A DNA stretch of 64,000 nucleotides from Trichobilharzia regenti. Taxonomy: Eukaryota; Platyhelminthes; Trematoda; Strigeidida; Schistosomatidae. A model generated the notes under the pieces. It saw only the letters and a program-made list of their open reading frames with translations, was not told where the DNA came from and did not search any database. Below, piece after piece: positions 42,451 through 52,707 of this stretch. Both the position numbers and the translations under genes were made by a program. The stretch covers positions 12,193,925 to 12,257,924 of the forward strand of contig OX235266.1 in the NCBI GenBank assembly GCA_944472135.2, given 5' to 3'. Position 1 is the stretch's first letter. The number at the start of each line of letters is the position of its first letter.

Positions 42451-43223
42451 CTATTGTTTGTACTAGTGGTGAGGAGATTCGATACTTTTTATCAAATTCT
42501 ACTGTAGAAAGTCATGTAAAATAATGCCTAAATATGTAATTGCGGAAAAAGAAGGTTCTTTTGCTTGAACTTGTATGACTGCTTACAAGCATCAAGTAGT
42601 AGTATCGTGGACACTAATTAAAGTAACTTGAAGTAGCAGCATATTTCCGCAACATCCAGAGTTTATTTGCCAGTCACAAAGTTTTACGCTTCTTACAATC
42701 TTTCAAGCACTAGTAATGCAAAGACAAAACTACCCATAAAAATAACGAAGTTTAACAACCAGCCAATAGCAAGTCCAGTTTACACAAAATGTTCGTTTGT
42801 TCTACTTTCTCTCTTCATTATATGCTTTCTCTGTTGATCCATAGTTTTTTTCTATTTCTTTTATAAGTCACTTTATCCATTGCTCCTCTGTTCGGCATTT
42901 TCGCAGATGTCACAAAACACACTACTTAGAAACTGGTGTGAGTAGCATAGTTGTAGACAAGTTCTTTTCCAGTGCCACGTGAATTTGCTGCTTGTTATGT
43001 TTACCGTTTCGTTATTTTACTGGAAAATCTTGGATAGATATTTATTTATTTGGCTATAAACTACCTCGGTTGAGTAAATCATTCCGGTATCCGCTGATAA
43101 AAAATGTATTCAAGTCCTTCTTCTATTGAGTGATGTCCAGAGAAAGAAATTTAAATAACTTGGTTGGTTGATTGTCTGTCAGAGTTCCTTGGGTCACATT
43201 CTCTTCCAACGTCTATAGAATTT
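42451..43223. other. No recognisable feature
   Basis: AT-rich sequence upstream of the PLE. No frame or repeat was recognised. Confidence 0.45.
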
Positions 43224-43487
43224 TCAGTAGGTGGCGAAAGGGGTAGCTGTTGGTGACGGTCTGCAGAAGCCTGTGCCAAGCCTCTGAGTCGACTTCATTG
43301 TTGAAAACCAAATCCTGTTCTTTATGCCGAGTGCAGCAGATAATAATTTCTTTACTATAATGAATGCAGCACTCACATAAATCTTCAGTAAATAGCCAGA
43401 TCGTATCCCCATTACCATTTCAGCCTTCTGCATTATAAAAGAAGCATTTGACTTCTGTGCACAGCACATTTGTAAAAATAAAGTCAT
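43224..43487 (-). pseudogene. Possible RTE C-terminal scrap
   Basis: An 87-codon frame whose middle (ALGIKNRIWFSTMKSTQRL) resembles the RTE block just after the RT thumb. Nothing flanking supports a longer element. Confidence 0.3.
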
Positions 43488-43809
43488 ATGTCTACTGCAA
43501 CTTGCAAGAGTTTCTAAGAGGCCAGTTACTTACAATGCGTAAAGGTCTCCGAGTTCATTTTCTTGTCGGTCTCAAATAGAAATAACATTCATTATTATTG
43601 TGTGGTTACCTACACTTTTAGAGCTGCGCTGTAACCATCATAAAACTAATTTAGAGGCTGACGGTATTGACGTTCACGAATTTTACGGAGTATACTGACG
43701 CAAGATCTTATACCAACAACTTCTATAGTATTCGTTTCTCGTGAACAAAAGGCAAAGCAAAAGACAGTATTTGATCGTCCAAACTACAAGATATATTTCG
43801 GGACCAAAT

Positions 43810-43930
43810 TTATTTTTTGATTACAGCTTGATTCCACACCGTATTTTTGGCACAATTATGAAATTTTCAGCATGTGATATCGGTAGTCCAAATTTTTCAG
43901 GCCGACTATAGATATCAGTTGTGCGTCGTG
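43810..43930 (-). mobile_element. 5'-truncated tRNA-derived SINE, family B
   Basis: On the minus strand it reads from ACTGATATCTATAGTCGGCCTG through the body to AATCAAAAAATAAA, matching the body of the copies at 49,003 and 56,468 but lacking the tRNA head. Confidence 0.65.
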
Positions 43931-44427
43931 GACTGAGGTGGAAGCTAATCTGGCTAGTGGTCGTTCACGACGGAGTACCAAATGGCATGGATGCTTGACC
44001 CGAAGCCTTCAGTTAAACAGGTCAACTTAAACACTAAGGGTCAGCATCCAATGTTCAGTGACGACTGCTTTCGTCAATAATTTTGGGGGAATTATTTACC
44101 GCTACATTAACTCACTTCTCAGACTAACTCATCCTAACCTCACAGTGATCAACTAAGGATGAATACTAGACTTATACTGCCATAAGTGTTTTTAATTTGG
44201 ACGGATAATAGGATATTATGGAAGTGTTGGACGACCGTTCCGTGGTTTATTCAAACACCGAATATCCTCCGTTTGTTTTCTTTTGTTCTCCAATAGTATA
44301 GTTTAGCCGAAGAGAACTTTCTGGTCAAGTATTTGACTGTGTATTTAACTTCAATTCGACATTCAATGATTTCATTCTTTTCCTTCATATTTAGTGTTAT
44401 TATTATTATTCATTCGTTGCGTTCCAT
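43931..44427. other. No recognisable feature
   Basis: Nothing coding recognised; ATT-rich near 44,395-44,410. Confidence 0.4.
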
Positions 44428-45120
44428 TTGGGATATACAGGTCTCAGCAGCACCTCTCCTACGTACATGGTCCTTTTGATAGAACATGTTGACCACTTCA
44501 CCTATTTGAGAAGTTGTATTATCACCAACGGACTGATTGGCGATGAAATCTCAGCACGGATCCGAAAAGCTCGAGCTGCTTTCGCTAACTTACACCATCT
44601 CTGGTGTAGGCGTGACATCCGGCTGGCTATCAACCAAGGGACGTGTGTACTGATCATCAGTTCGCTCCGTCCTTGTCTATGGCTCTGAAACATGGCCAAT
44701 ACGCGTTGAAGACATGAAAAGGTTGACTGCTTTCGATCATAGATGTCTGCGATCTCTGTCTCACGTTAGGTGGTTTCACAAGGTAAGTAATGTTGACGTT
44801 AGGCGTAGAGTGTTGGGCAAACACGGAAAATCAATCGACGAGGCTATAAAGTTACATAGACTAAGATGGCTAGGTCACGTGCTGCGCATGCCTAACCACC
44901 GCCTCCCCCGACGGGCATTGCTAGCTGATATAGGTTCAGGTTGGAGAAGAGCCAGTGGTGGCCAAACAAAAACATGGACATCAATCCATGAAATCCTTGA
45001 CAGTTAAACTGAGTCAGGTAGGGAGATGCAGACTTCCTGGTTGGGGCCCTCGGGACTCTAGGAATCAATGGCTGGAGACAATAGGTGACATGGCTCAAAA
45101 TCGTTGTCAATGGCTAGTGC
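44428..45120 (+). pseudogene. RTE-type (SR3/Perere-3-like) C-terminal fragment
   Basis: Three blocks run in order on the plus strand across at least two frames: VDHFTYLRSCIITNGLIGDEI with RKARAAFANLHHLW, then MKRLTAFDHRCLRSLSHVRW, then [21 protein letters not shown], ending in GGQTKTW and a WLETIGDMAQNRCQW block. These are the well-conserved C-terminal motifs of schistosome RTE-like elements. The catalytic RT core is missing (5' truncation), and frameshifts lie near 44,690 and 44,990. Pyrimidine-rich 3' sequence follows to about 45,400. Confidence 0.75.
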
Positions 45121-45614
45121 AGATGTATTCAGTCTCTGTAATCTTTCATATTCCTTTCTACCATTACCCATTCTGTTTCACTCTTATATTTGTCAAACTC
45201 TATTAATTCTCTTCACCCATCTTCTTGTCTACCTCTGTGTGCTATTTGGAACGTGGCAACTCGAATTGCTGCACTTCGGTGCGAAGTTCTATGTTGAAGC
45301 CAGACAGAGACAGACAGACTTGGTCCTTTACCATCCCTTTCAGCCGTCTACACAAGTGCCTACAAGCCTGTACTTCTTATTTACTTGATCTTTTGCATAT
45401 CACCGCAAAAATCCTTGCCAGTGACTTCGTATTCAGATTCTACTTAAGAGCCTGGTAAATCTGGTGTTCACACTTCAAACTTCCTCATATACTTAATTAA
45501 CCGTTTAGCACAATATGACTGTCCCAAGGTGAATAGCTTTGTGTTGGACATCAGCCAGTGGTTTTAAGGTAAATGATCTTATTCATGGATAATCCCCATC
45601 CAGGGATTAATGAA
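45121..45614. other. 3' flank of RTE fragment, otherwise featureless
   Basis: Pyrimidine-rich sequence that may be RTE 3' non-coding; no frame is supported. Confidence 0.35.
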
Positions 45615-45690
45615 AACAAAACACGTAGATCAGCGAAGAGACTCTTTTCGCCGGCGAATTCATTTTCTTAGCTGTACAATCGCAAATATA
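45615..45690 (-). repeat. PLE terminal repeat scrap (type 1)
   Basis: About 75 bp resembling the outer end of the 55,915-56,284 repeat (GAGACTCTTTTCG ... AGCTGTACAATCG). Short and diverged. Confidence 0.4.
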
Positions 45691-45740
45691 TATATAGATG
45701 TGTTATTTTGTATGTATGTGTACATTAAGTTTGTCGAACA

Positions 45741-45791
45741 AAATTACAATTGGTTATGGTTATTTTAACTAAACAGGTGAAGATTAGTAAT
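45741..45791 (+). repeat. Direct repeat flanking the inverted SINE pair, left copy
   Basis: About 82% identical by eye to 46,611-46,661; both contain AACTAAACAGGT. The pair brackets the two SINEs. Confidence 0.55.
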
Positions 45792-45917
45792 TGGAGTTAC
45801 GTAACACGAAATCAGCCAGGAAAATTAGGTGTTAATGAAACTAGGTTGGTAACAGAGGTGATGAGTTGTCACAAACAGTTGTTAAAAGAAGTTATGTAAT
45901 AATAATATGAATATTCG

Positions 45918-46136
45918 AGTATTGGCTTTGTAGGGATTTTGTTTGATTGCATGGAGGATTTAATCATGAGCTGACATTAGTTAGAGAACCACTGGAAAAC
46001 CTGGGAGTACTAGACAGCTGTTTCGTCCTAGTTTGGGACTCTTCAGCATTACGCACCCACCGGGATCCGAACCCAGGACCTTCTGGTTACAAGGCGAGCT
46101 CGTATACCATTAAGCCACTGGGACCCGATCCAAAAT
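45918..46136 (-). mobile_element. Sm-alpha-like SINE with hammerhead core, minus strand
   Basis: On the minus strand a tRNA-like head (A box near TGGCTTAATGG, B box GGTTCGGATCCC) is followed by a hammerhead-like region (46,006-46,060) and the common 3' tail ATGATTAAATCCTCCATG. The ribozyme core is damaged: the CUGAUGA motif reads AUGCUGA, while CGAAAC is kept. It lacks the upstream 100 bp found in the next copy. Confidence 0.78.
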
Positions 46137-46204
46137 CGATTGAAAATTAATCTGATGCTCACTAGTGACTGGCCCTATTCAGGCAGTTAACCTGAGGTTC
46201 TAGT

Positions 46205-46515
46205 GGGAAGCCGTGACCAGTAGGGTACAGCAGGTCGAAGATGAGGCAGTAACTCATCGAAGAAGACATTGCGAAGTGGTCGCGCTATGTCGTGAACTGG
46301 CAGAAGTTAGAATTGAAGAACCATTGGATCGGGTCCCAGTGGCTCAATGGTCTACGAGCTCGCCTTGTAACCAGAAGGTCCTGGGTTCGAACTCCGGTGG
46401 GTGCGTACTGCTGAGGAGTCCCAAACTAGGACGAAACAGCTGTCCAGTACTCTCGGGTTTTCCATTGGTTCTCTAACTGATGTCAGCTCATGATTAAATC
46501 CTCCATGCAATCAAA
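46205..46515 (+). mobile_element. Sm-alpha-like SINE with hammerhead core, plus strand
   Basis: About 310 bp. A leader (GTGACCAGTAGGGTACAGCA) shared with the copy at 49,855 comes first, then a pol III-type head with A box TGGCTCAATGG and B box GGTTCGAACTCC, whose middle (CTTGTAACCAG) recalls a tRNA-Thr(UGU) anticodon arm. The hammerhead-like region is 46,401-46,452. Its CUGAUGA reads CUGCUGA, stem II GUCC/GGAC and CGAAAC are kept, and cleavage is probably lost. With 45,918-46,136 it forms a head-to-head inverted pair; the outer 34 bases are perfect inverted repeats. Confidence 0.8.
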
Positions 46516-46610
46516 TAATATGAATAGTTTGATGAGTGAGTTTTACTCAGGATGCACATAGGAATAAAGTAGATAATACAAAATTATGTAAGTGTACTAA
46601 GTGAATACAA

Positions 46611-46661
46611 GAATTATAATTGCTTAAGGTTATTTCAACTAAACAGGTCAAGGTTGGTAAT
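46611..46661 (+). repeat. Direct repeat flanking the inverted SINE pair, right copy
   Basis: Partner of 45,741-45,791. Confidence 0.55.
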
Positions 46662-46847
46662 ACAAGTCAAGAAAACTAACTTTCTTAGGGTGACATGGGA
46701 GAGAGATATCGTGTGAAGAGGAGATGAGAGATTATGGGAAATCGTGGAGCCAGATGAAGAGGACGGCAGAAAATAGAACAAAGTGGAGATGTGTATTTGT
46801 AGCCCCATGTTCCGCTGGGAACCTAAGGGAATAATAATAGTAATCAT
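46662..46847 (+). pseudogene. RTE/SR2-type extreme C-terminal fragment
   Basis: The plus strand reads TWEREISCEEEMRDYGKSW followed by RTAENRTKWR and the terminal block, then GGGAATAATAATAG, the (AAT)n-like 3' tail seen at other RTE ends here. Only the last 60 or so codons remain. Confidence 0.65.
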
Positions 46848-47059
46848 TGTCCAAATTATTTTACTCTTATGACTACTTTATCTTTGATTACAAGTTATCA
46901 TTGTCTGAATGGTTTTATTTTTCTTTAACGACCTGTTATGTAACCAGCTTGAGCACATACTTATTCCTTAATTACTCCTCATTTTTCCAAAATTATGCCT
47001 TATGGAATCCATGTTATGCAACTATTTCTACCTTTTAATTATGTGTATTAACTTTCTTC

Positions 47060-48115
47060 GTGAATTGTCAACCCATTTGAAGACATCAAACTCCCCACGA
47101 GACAAGAAGAAGAATTAGATAACAAAATCCCAGTTTTAGATGTCTTAATCAGGAGAACGAAAACAGAAAATTTAGAAACAAAAGTATATAGAAAATCAAC
47201 GCACACACACAGATCAAATACTCAGCTATACTAGCAATAATCCAATTACTCACTCACAAAAGAAACTGTGTTCAGACATTGTTTAAAAGAGTTCGAACAC
47301 ACAGTGTACCACTCCACAGTTGAAAAGAATGGAAGAAAAATACCTAAAAGCGGTCTTCAAAAAGAACGATTATCCACAAAATTTCATCAAAAAGTGATTA
47401 AAATCGAATCACAACACCAACAAGGAACCATCATCATCAAAGACCACAGAAAATTTATCCTACCATGTATAAAAACAGTATCTTTGAAATAACTGCGAGA
47501 ATATTAGGACCGTTTGAAATAGAAGTAGCCCACAAGCCAGTCAGCCAGCACAATCACTTCAGTCGATATTGTGCAAACAGGAAAAACCATCCAACATAAA
47601 AGGTAGATAAAATTAATGCCATTTACAAAATAAATTGTATGAACTGTAACAGACATTACATTGGCCAAAGTGGACGCCTCCTTCGAATCAGAATCCAAGA
47701 ACATAAACTGGCTGTAAAAAGACATGATACATATTTTTTTCATATCCACGCATATAGATAATTATGGACATCAGTTTTATGATTGGGATAATGTCGAAAT
47801 TCTAAGCAGAGGAAACACTAGAAATACTGCCAGAGAATTCCTAGAAGCCTAATACTTAAACGAATATTCGGTTAACAAACATGTTAATATAGACCAAATA
47901 TACCAACTAATAAAAAGTAAATCATGTAACGAGAAAGTTTAAAATCCAAGTCAATAAAAAATGATCAATAAAGATGTTAAAGATGGTTACCAGGAGACGC
48001 GATTGCATCACTCATGGAAAATTTAAATCATTTCACTTTATGCTAAAATTTGGGCTTAGTTGAAAGGGCATGTTGTCCAGAAGGACGACGAAAGCTCCGC
48101 AGCCAACTAATATAT
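47060..48115 (+). pseudogene. PLE relic: RT thumb, linker, GIY-YIG, tail
   Basis: The plus strand reads PVLDVLIRRTKTENLETKVYR near 47,130-47,200, a linker block, then an endonuclease block INCMNCNRHYIGQSGRLLRIR at about 47,635-47,695, all in the order of the 40-42 kb element but with many stops. The non-coding tail at 48,040-48,110 includes GTCCAGAAGGACGACGAAAGC. An old relative of the same PLE family. Confidence 0.75.
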
Positions 48116-48309
48116 GTGTAAAACTTGGGCACTGTGGTAGTAAGTAATTCCTTATTAGTTTGTTTATTAGATATATCACACAGTGAACGAAACAGTATTA
48201 TTTACTGGATGACACAGTTTCGAGCATAATTTATTACTGTTCATAATCACAACATCAATTATAATCACACGACTTTGAAACTTGAGTCATATAGTTCTCT
48301 TTGTCCTCT

Positions 48310-48860
48310 CCTATTTCTCATAGGGGCAGTAGAATTTTCCAGATAACAGGGACAGGTGATGAATCATTCCTATTACATGTATTTGCTGTTGATTCGATAG
48401 ACAAAGCTTCTGTAATCAATCTCTCCCTATACCCTGTGACATTAGATTTTAAAACTGCCATCCTATCCCATGCTATTGTATGGATGGTTGTGTGTAACTG
48501 CATGTAGTGCTATAGCTGAACTACTCTCTGAATTTCTTATCTTATTTGGGTCAACCAATCTAGATTTTGCTATGTTTTCATGTTTGTCTAGTCTGACTGA
48601 CTGCCCCTGTTCTACTAGTTTAACCTATGTATTTGACCTGACAATCATTCCAGCAGGGTATTAGATAGACTAAATTGTTTTGTTTTAAGGGCTTTACAGG
48701 ATTGATCCTTTAATCGACAAAGCTTGTTTCTAATTGAGTTTGTGGGGGTTTTGAATGCCAGTCACTTTTATTCCTGCCTTGTTAAGAATTCTGCGTAAGG
48801 TGGTTTCCGAGATTCCTTCCCTGTATGGGATTACTGTTGATGATTTAGATTCCTTATTGT
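48310..48860 (-). pseudogene. PLE relic of another subfamily
   Basis: On the minus strand a linker-like block, IPYREGISETTLRRILNKAG (about 48,840-48,780), is followed by a Tyr/Ile-poor decayed region and then HNHPYNSMGWDRMAVLKSN with RERLITEALSIES (48,500-48,380). The latter resembles the C-terminal part of a GIY-YIG endonuclease, including the Glu of the EALSI segment. The GIY-YIG core itself was not readable. Confidence 0.5.
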
Positions 48861-48975
48861 TGGTGTCGTCATTAATATTATTATTATCACTATTGTTATG
48901 ATTATCATTACAAGTGTTATTATTATTATTATCACTATCGCTACTATCGTTATTTATTTTATTTTTAGATTTCCT
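48861..48975. repeat. Degenerate ATT/ATC microsatellite
   Basis: Irregular run of ATT and ATC trinucleotides, followed by TTATTTTATTTT. Confidence 0.75.
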
Positions 48976-49002
48976 TACATATTTCCTGACTAATTTATCC
49001 GT

Positions 49003-49190
49003 GCGCCGGTGGTACAGTGGTTAGGACTCTCGCCGACTATGCACATGATCCGAGGTTCGATCCCCTGCCGACGCACACCTGATATCTATGGTCGGCCTGC
49101 AGAATTTGCGCTACCTATATCCATGATGAAAATTCCATACTTGTACCAAAAATACAGTGTGGAATCAAGCTGTAATCAAGGAAAAAAAAT
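49003..49190 (+). mobile_element. tRNA-derived SINE, family B, full copy
   Basis: The head GCGCCGGTGGTACAGTGG (A box) and GGTTCGATCCCC (B box) form a tRNA-like unit, most like Glu or Gly tRNA. It is followed by a body (TGATATCTATGGTCGGCCTG ... CTTGTACCAAAAATACAG) and an A-rich 3' end. Four copies occur in this window, at 43,810, 49,003, 52,990 and 56,468. Confidence 0.82.
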
Positions 49191-49539
49191 TATTAAGTTT
49201 CAAGGTTTCTTTTATGTGTATCACTTCCTGTCTTAGATTTTCCTTGCTACTACTTAGTTTTTGTGCTCTGTCATTTAAACATTTTACCAATCCTATGTTT
49301 ACTGACACAGGATGGGATGATGTGAAGTCCAAGTATCTGTTTGAATGTGTGAGTTTTCTGTAAACACTAGTGTGTTTAACTTCTCATCTTCCTTCCTTTT
49401 TACGTCGCAATCTAACATTGGAAGCTCCCCTACTGACTGTTGAATTCATAAGTGAATTGAATTGCCTCCACCTTCGAGTTGATGTGTTCGAAAAATCTAT
49501 CTATATCTTGTGTTCTGAGTATGTGTTCCGCAGCAGAAC
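49191..49539. other. No recognisable feature
   Basis: AT-rich; no frame supported. Confidence 0.4.
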
Positions 49540-49790
49540 CAACCAGCTCAGAGAACACTACTATTTGTAAATCATCCACCTAAGCTACAAATCTTCTCCA
49601 TTACTCCATTGACTTGTTGATAATGACTAGTTATTGTAAATAGACACATCACCAGTTGATTAGTAAGTTGTTGTGTATTGTAAGAAAATGCTATGGATAT
49701 ATATGTTAGGGTAGAGACAGTTATGAGGATCTGACCGAAGAGCAAATATTTCTTCGCTCAGTCCTTTTGTTTTCTAAATGACTATTTTAG
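49540..49790 (+). repeat. PLE terminal repeat (type 2) with hammerhead-like motif
   Basis: Begins with the PLE tail words CAGCTCAGAGAACAC and AAATCATCCACCTAAGC, then continues into sequence homologous to the reverse complement of about 61,955-62,105 (TTGTGTATTGTAA, ATGAGGATCTGA, ATATTTCTTCGCT). Near 49,725-49,770 the order UAUGAG, a short stem and CGAAGAG recalls a degenerate hammerhead, a feature known from PLE terminal repeats. Confidence 0.5.
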
Positions 49791-49854
49791 TTGACAGACA
49801 CACGAACTGATGTGAGAAATGTTATAAATTCATATTATCAGCATTCTCTTAATT

Positions 49855-50160
49855 GTATGGAGGATTTAATCATGAGCTGACATCAGTTAGAGAACCACTG
49901 GAAAACCTGAGAGTACTGGACAGCTGTTTCGTCCTATTTTGGGACTCCTCATCAGTACGCACCCACGCCACAGTGGGCGAACCCAGGACCTTCTGGTTAC
50001 AAGGCGAGCTCGTAGACCATTGAGCCACTGGCACTCGATCCAATGGTTCTTGAATTCTAACTTCTGCCAATTCACGACATAGCGCGACCACTTCTCAATG
50101 TCTTCTTCGATGAGTTACTGCCTCATCTTCGATCTGCTGTACCCTACTGGTCACGGCTTC
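49855..50160 (-). mobile_element. Sm-alpha-like SINE, best-preserved hammerhead core
   Basis: About 305 bp on the minus strand: leader, A box TGGCTCAATGG, a disrupted B box, hammerhead region (49,913-49,965) and the standard 3' tail. Of the copies here only this one keeps both CUGAUGA and CGAAAC. Stem II is GUCC/GGAC, with three extra bases (GGA) after CUGAUGA. The sequence after CGAAAC is a self-complementary ACAGCUGU, as expected for the very short stem III of schistosome hammerheads. Whether it cleaves is unknown. Confidence 0.8.
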
Positions 50161-50700
50161 TTAATTCACAACTCTTCCCTTTCATCTCATCGGGTAGAAG
50201 TGTGCAGGTCATTATATAAGATTATACGCTCGTACAACCAAGTGAATAACTCAACGATATCCTTCCTATATGACCCGCCTACGTTCTATTTCGTAGAGAT
50301 AGTGTTAAGCATGAAAGTTATAACAACTTATCATGTAATCAGGCAAATAAATGTCTCTTTGATCTTTCTCCTATCTGTAATCTATGGTGAAGCTATTTTA
50401 GTTATCTTTTAAATTTAGTTATTGATCTTATTGTTATTATTATCACTATTATCATCACTTTACACTTTTTGTATATTTTTGACTTTATTATTGTCACTGC
50501 TTATACGCAAAATGCTGCTATTATCAATTTCGATTACCTGTACTGTGTAATATAACTGTTTTTTTTATCGGTTTTTGCTGTTATCGAGTAAATCAGATGC
50601 AATATTGAAAATGCAAATGCTGAGAATTCCACACACCGTATCATCAGTACTTTTGTAGGTGGTATTAGTTGTTGTGATTACTATATATCACACACTATAC
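50161..50700. other. No recognisable feature; short ATT/ATC run
   Basis: A trinucleotide-rich run near 50,425-50,460; otherwise nothing recognised. Confidence 0.4.
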
Positions 50701-50810
50701 CAGCCTTACTAAACGTAATGCACGTAACTTGTACGCACTGAGAATCAGACAAGAATCAAAAGACTTAGTTACTTAGCAGGATTTGCTCTGCTGAGCAATA
50801 TATATATATA
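50701..50810 (+). repeat. 110-bp direct repeat, left copy, flanking an RTE fragment
   Basis: Roughly 90% identical to 51,933-52,042; both start CAGCCTTACTAAAC and run into CTGAGCAATATATA. Together they bracket the RTE fragment between them. Confidence 0.75.
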
Positions 50811-50822
50811 TATATATTGCTC
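50793..50822. repeat. 30-bp AT palindrome
   Basis: GAGCAA, an alternating AT run, then TTGCTC: a perfect inverted repeat at the RTE 3' end. Confidence 0.9.
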
Positions 50823-51932
50823 CCTTGGGTTCCTAGTGGGACATAGGGCTTCAACTGCACGTCTCCATTGCTTTCGGTTTTCTGCCAACTTTTTCACCCT
50901 GCTCCAAGTCTGCCCACATGCTTTCATCTTCTCTTCACATAACCTCCTCCAAGTCACCCTTGCACTGACGACCAACTCGCCGCTTCCCTTTCGGGTTTCA
51001 CTCGAGCACTGGCTTGTCTAGTGATGTCACTCACTTGATGGTTTCCTCAGCGTATGGCCAATCCATCTCCATTTCTTTCTGCCTATTTGTTTCACAATCG
51101 GTTCCTGCTATGTTGGTTCGCTCATTGCCAGAGATCCCTGTTGCTGATCTTTTCTGGCCATCTGATCTTGAGTATTGAGCGGAGACAACTGTTAATGAAG
51201 GTTTGAAGTTTGTTTGAGATGTTCTTTATGACGCGCAGTGCAAGTCTCTGATCCGTATAGTAGCACTGGCTGAATTCGCATTGGAGTTGAAAATCCGGAT
51301 CTTATTTTTGATGCTAAGTGCTGTTGACCTCCACACAGACTTGATAGTAATGAAGGCCTGCCTTGCTTTCCCCATCTCCGTTTTGATATCCTCGTCAGTT
51401 CCACCTGCAGCTGAAATGATGCTTCCCAGGTAGGTAGGTAGGTGAAGGAGGTTGTTTCTTTCAGGTTCCTCCCATTTATGCTGATTGTTGTCTGTTTTTG
51501 TTGTTGCTGTCGCTGTTGGCCAGGAATCTTCATCACCTCTGTTTCATCTATGTTAACCTGAAGTCCCTCCCATCTTTGATGCTTCCTCTGTCAACTTGTC
51601 GTCTTTCAGTTGCATATCTTCCAGTTTGTGGGAAATCACACATATATCATGGGTGAAGTCCAGATCCTCCAAGTTTTTCGTTAGGGTCCATTTTACGCCT
51701 GTTTCCTCATTACCCACTGTCTATCGCATTATCCAGTCTACCGCCAGCAATCAGGAAAATATTTGGAGATAGTAGGCAGCCAGCCAGCTTGCCTCACTCC
51801 CGTCCTCACTTCGAAGGATTCCGTGAGTTTCCCGTTGTGGATTATTTGGCATGCAGCATTGTCATACAACTGTTGGATGAGATGTATGATTGTCGGCGGC
51901 ACTCCGTAGTAGCGAAGTAGTTGCCAAATCAT
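50811..51932 (-). pseudogene. RTE/SR2-type C-terminal half, 5'-truncated
   Basis: On the minus strand: LLRYYGVPPTIIHLIQQLY and a FEVRTGVRQAG block (51,930-51,780), then DLDFTHDICVISHKLEDMQ (about 51,660-51,600), where the catalytic FADD has become FTHD. TTISINGRNLKETTSFTYL and RIQPVLLYGSETC follow (51,500-51,250), with terminal VTWRRLCEEKMKACGQTW and NRKQWRRAVEALC (50,960-50,840). Several frameshifts. Domain order is normal. Confidence 0.78.
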
Positions 51933-52042
51933 CAGCCTTACTAAACATAATGTGCCTAACTTATACGCACTGATAATCAGACAAGAATCAAAAGACTTAG
52001 TTATTTAGCAGGATGTACTCTACTGAGCAATATATATATTTC
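51933..52042 (+). repeat. 110-bp direct repeat, right copy
   Basis: Partner of 50,701-50,810; also ends in an AT run. Confidence 0.75.
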
Positions 52043-52420
52043 AGCAGAATATAAGTGTAAAGATTACTAAGGGAGAAGATTTTTGAACTTATCTGGCTGG
52101 TATGGTTGAGTTACACACTCTGAGAAATTTGCCTGGTACGAGCACAAAGTGGAAGGGCACCGAAGCAAGAAAAGATGGCGTAGCGCCATCGCAGATGTAT
52201 GTGTTAAAACAAAGACTCAAAATATTCAAGGTGTACTATACTGTCTTGGAATAAAGCGAATTATTATTTTTACTACACCGGAATCAACAATCTCCATCCA
52301 TTTCTTTGATTGTTAAACATTTCATTCTTAAAAAACAAAATAATTGAGGAAAAAAATATTCTTTTCGATGATATCCTCTTCTATCTCTACAGTTACACAT
52401 ATTCTAAGCATTGGTTTTGT
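52043..52420. other. No recognisable feature
   Basis: A plus-strand stretch near 52,125-52,200 reads as basic protein-like sequence (KVEGHRSKKRWRSAIADV) but no family was recognised. Confidence 0.3.
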
Positions 52421-52707
52421 GGGGATTTTATTTCATTGGATGGAGGATCTCACCATGAGCTGACATCAGTTAGAGAAGCACTGGAAAACCAACTGGGAGT
52501 ACTGGACAGCTGTTTCCTACGCCCTAGTTTGGGACTCTTCATCAGTACGCACCCACAATGCTGGGTTCGAAACCAGGGCCTTCTAGTTACAAGGTGGGTG
52601 CGTACTGATGAAGAGTCCCAAACTAGGGCGTAGGAAACAGCTGTCCAGTACTCCCAGGTTTTCCAGTGCTTCTCTAACTGATGTCAGCTCATGATGAAAT
52701 CCTCAGT
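52421..52707. mobile_element. Palindromic fusion of two Sm-alpha hammerhead ends
   Basis: Arms 52,441-52,557 (minus-strand SINE 3' half) and 52,594-52,705 (plus-strand 3' half) are near-perfect inverted repeats, each with a hammerhead-like region. A 36-bp centre holds a remnant B box and part of the SINE head. Both cores read CUGAUGA but carry a UAG insertion before GAAAC and GGGC in stem II. Because both arms share these rare changes, one arm was copied from the other. Confidence 0.8.

Noticed and set aside
46334..46400. Possible tRNA-Thr gene
   Set aside because: A and B boxes are good, but the unit is continuous with the hammerhead and SINE tail and recurs in other copies with the same flanks; it is a SINE head.
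49009..49080. Possible tRNA-Glu or tRNA-Gly gene
   Set aside because: Part of a four-copy SINE with a shared body; no separate tRNA gene ends.
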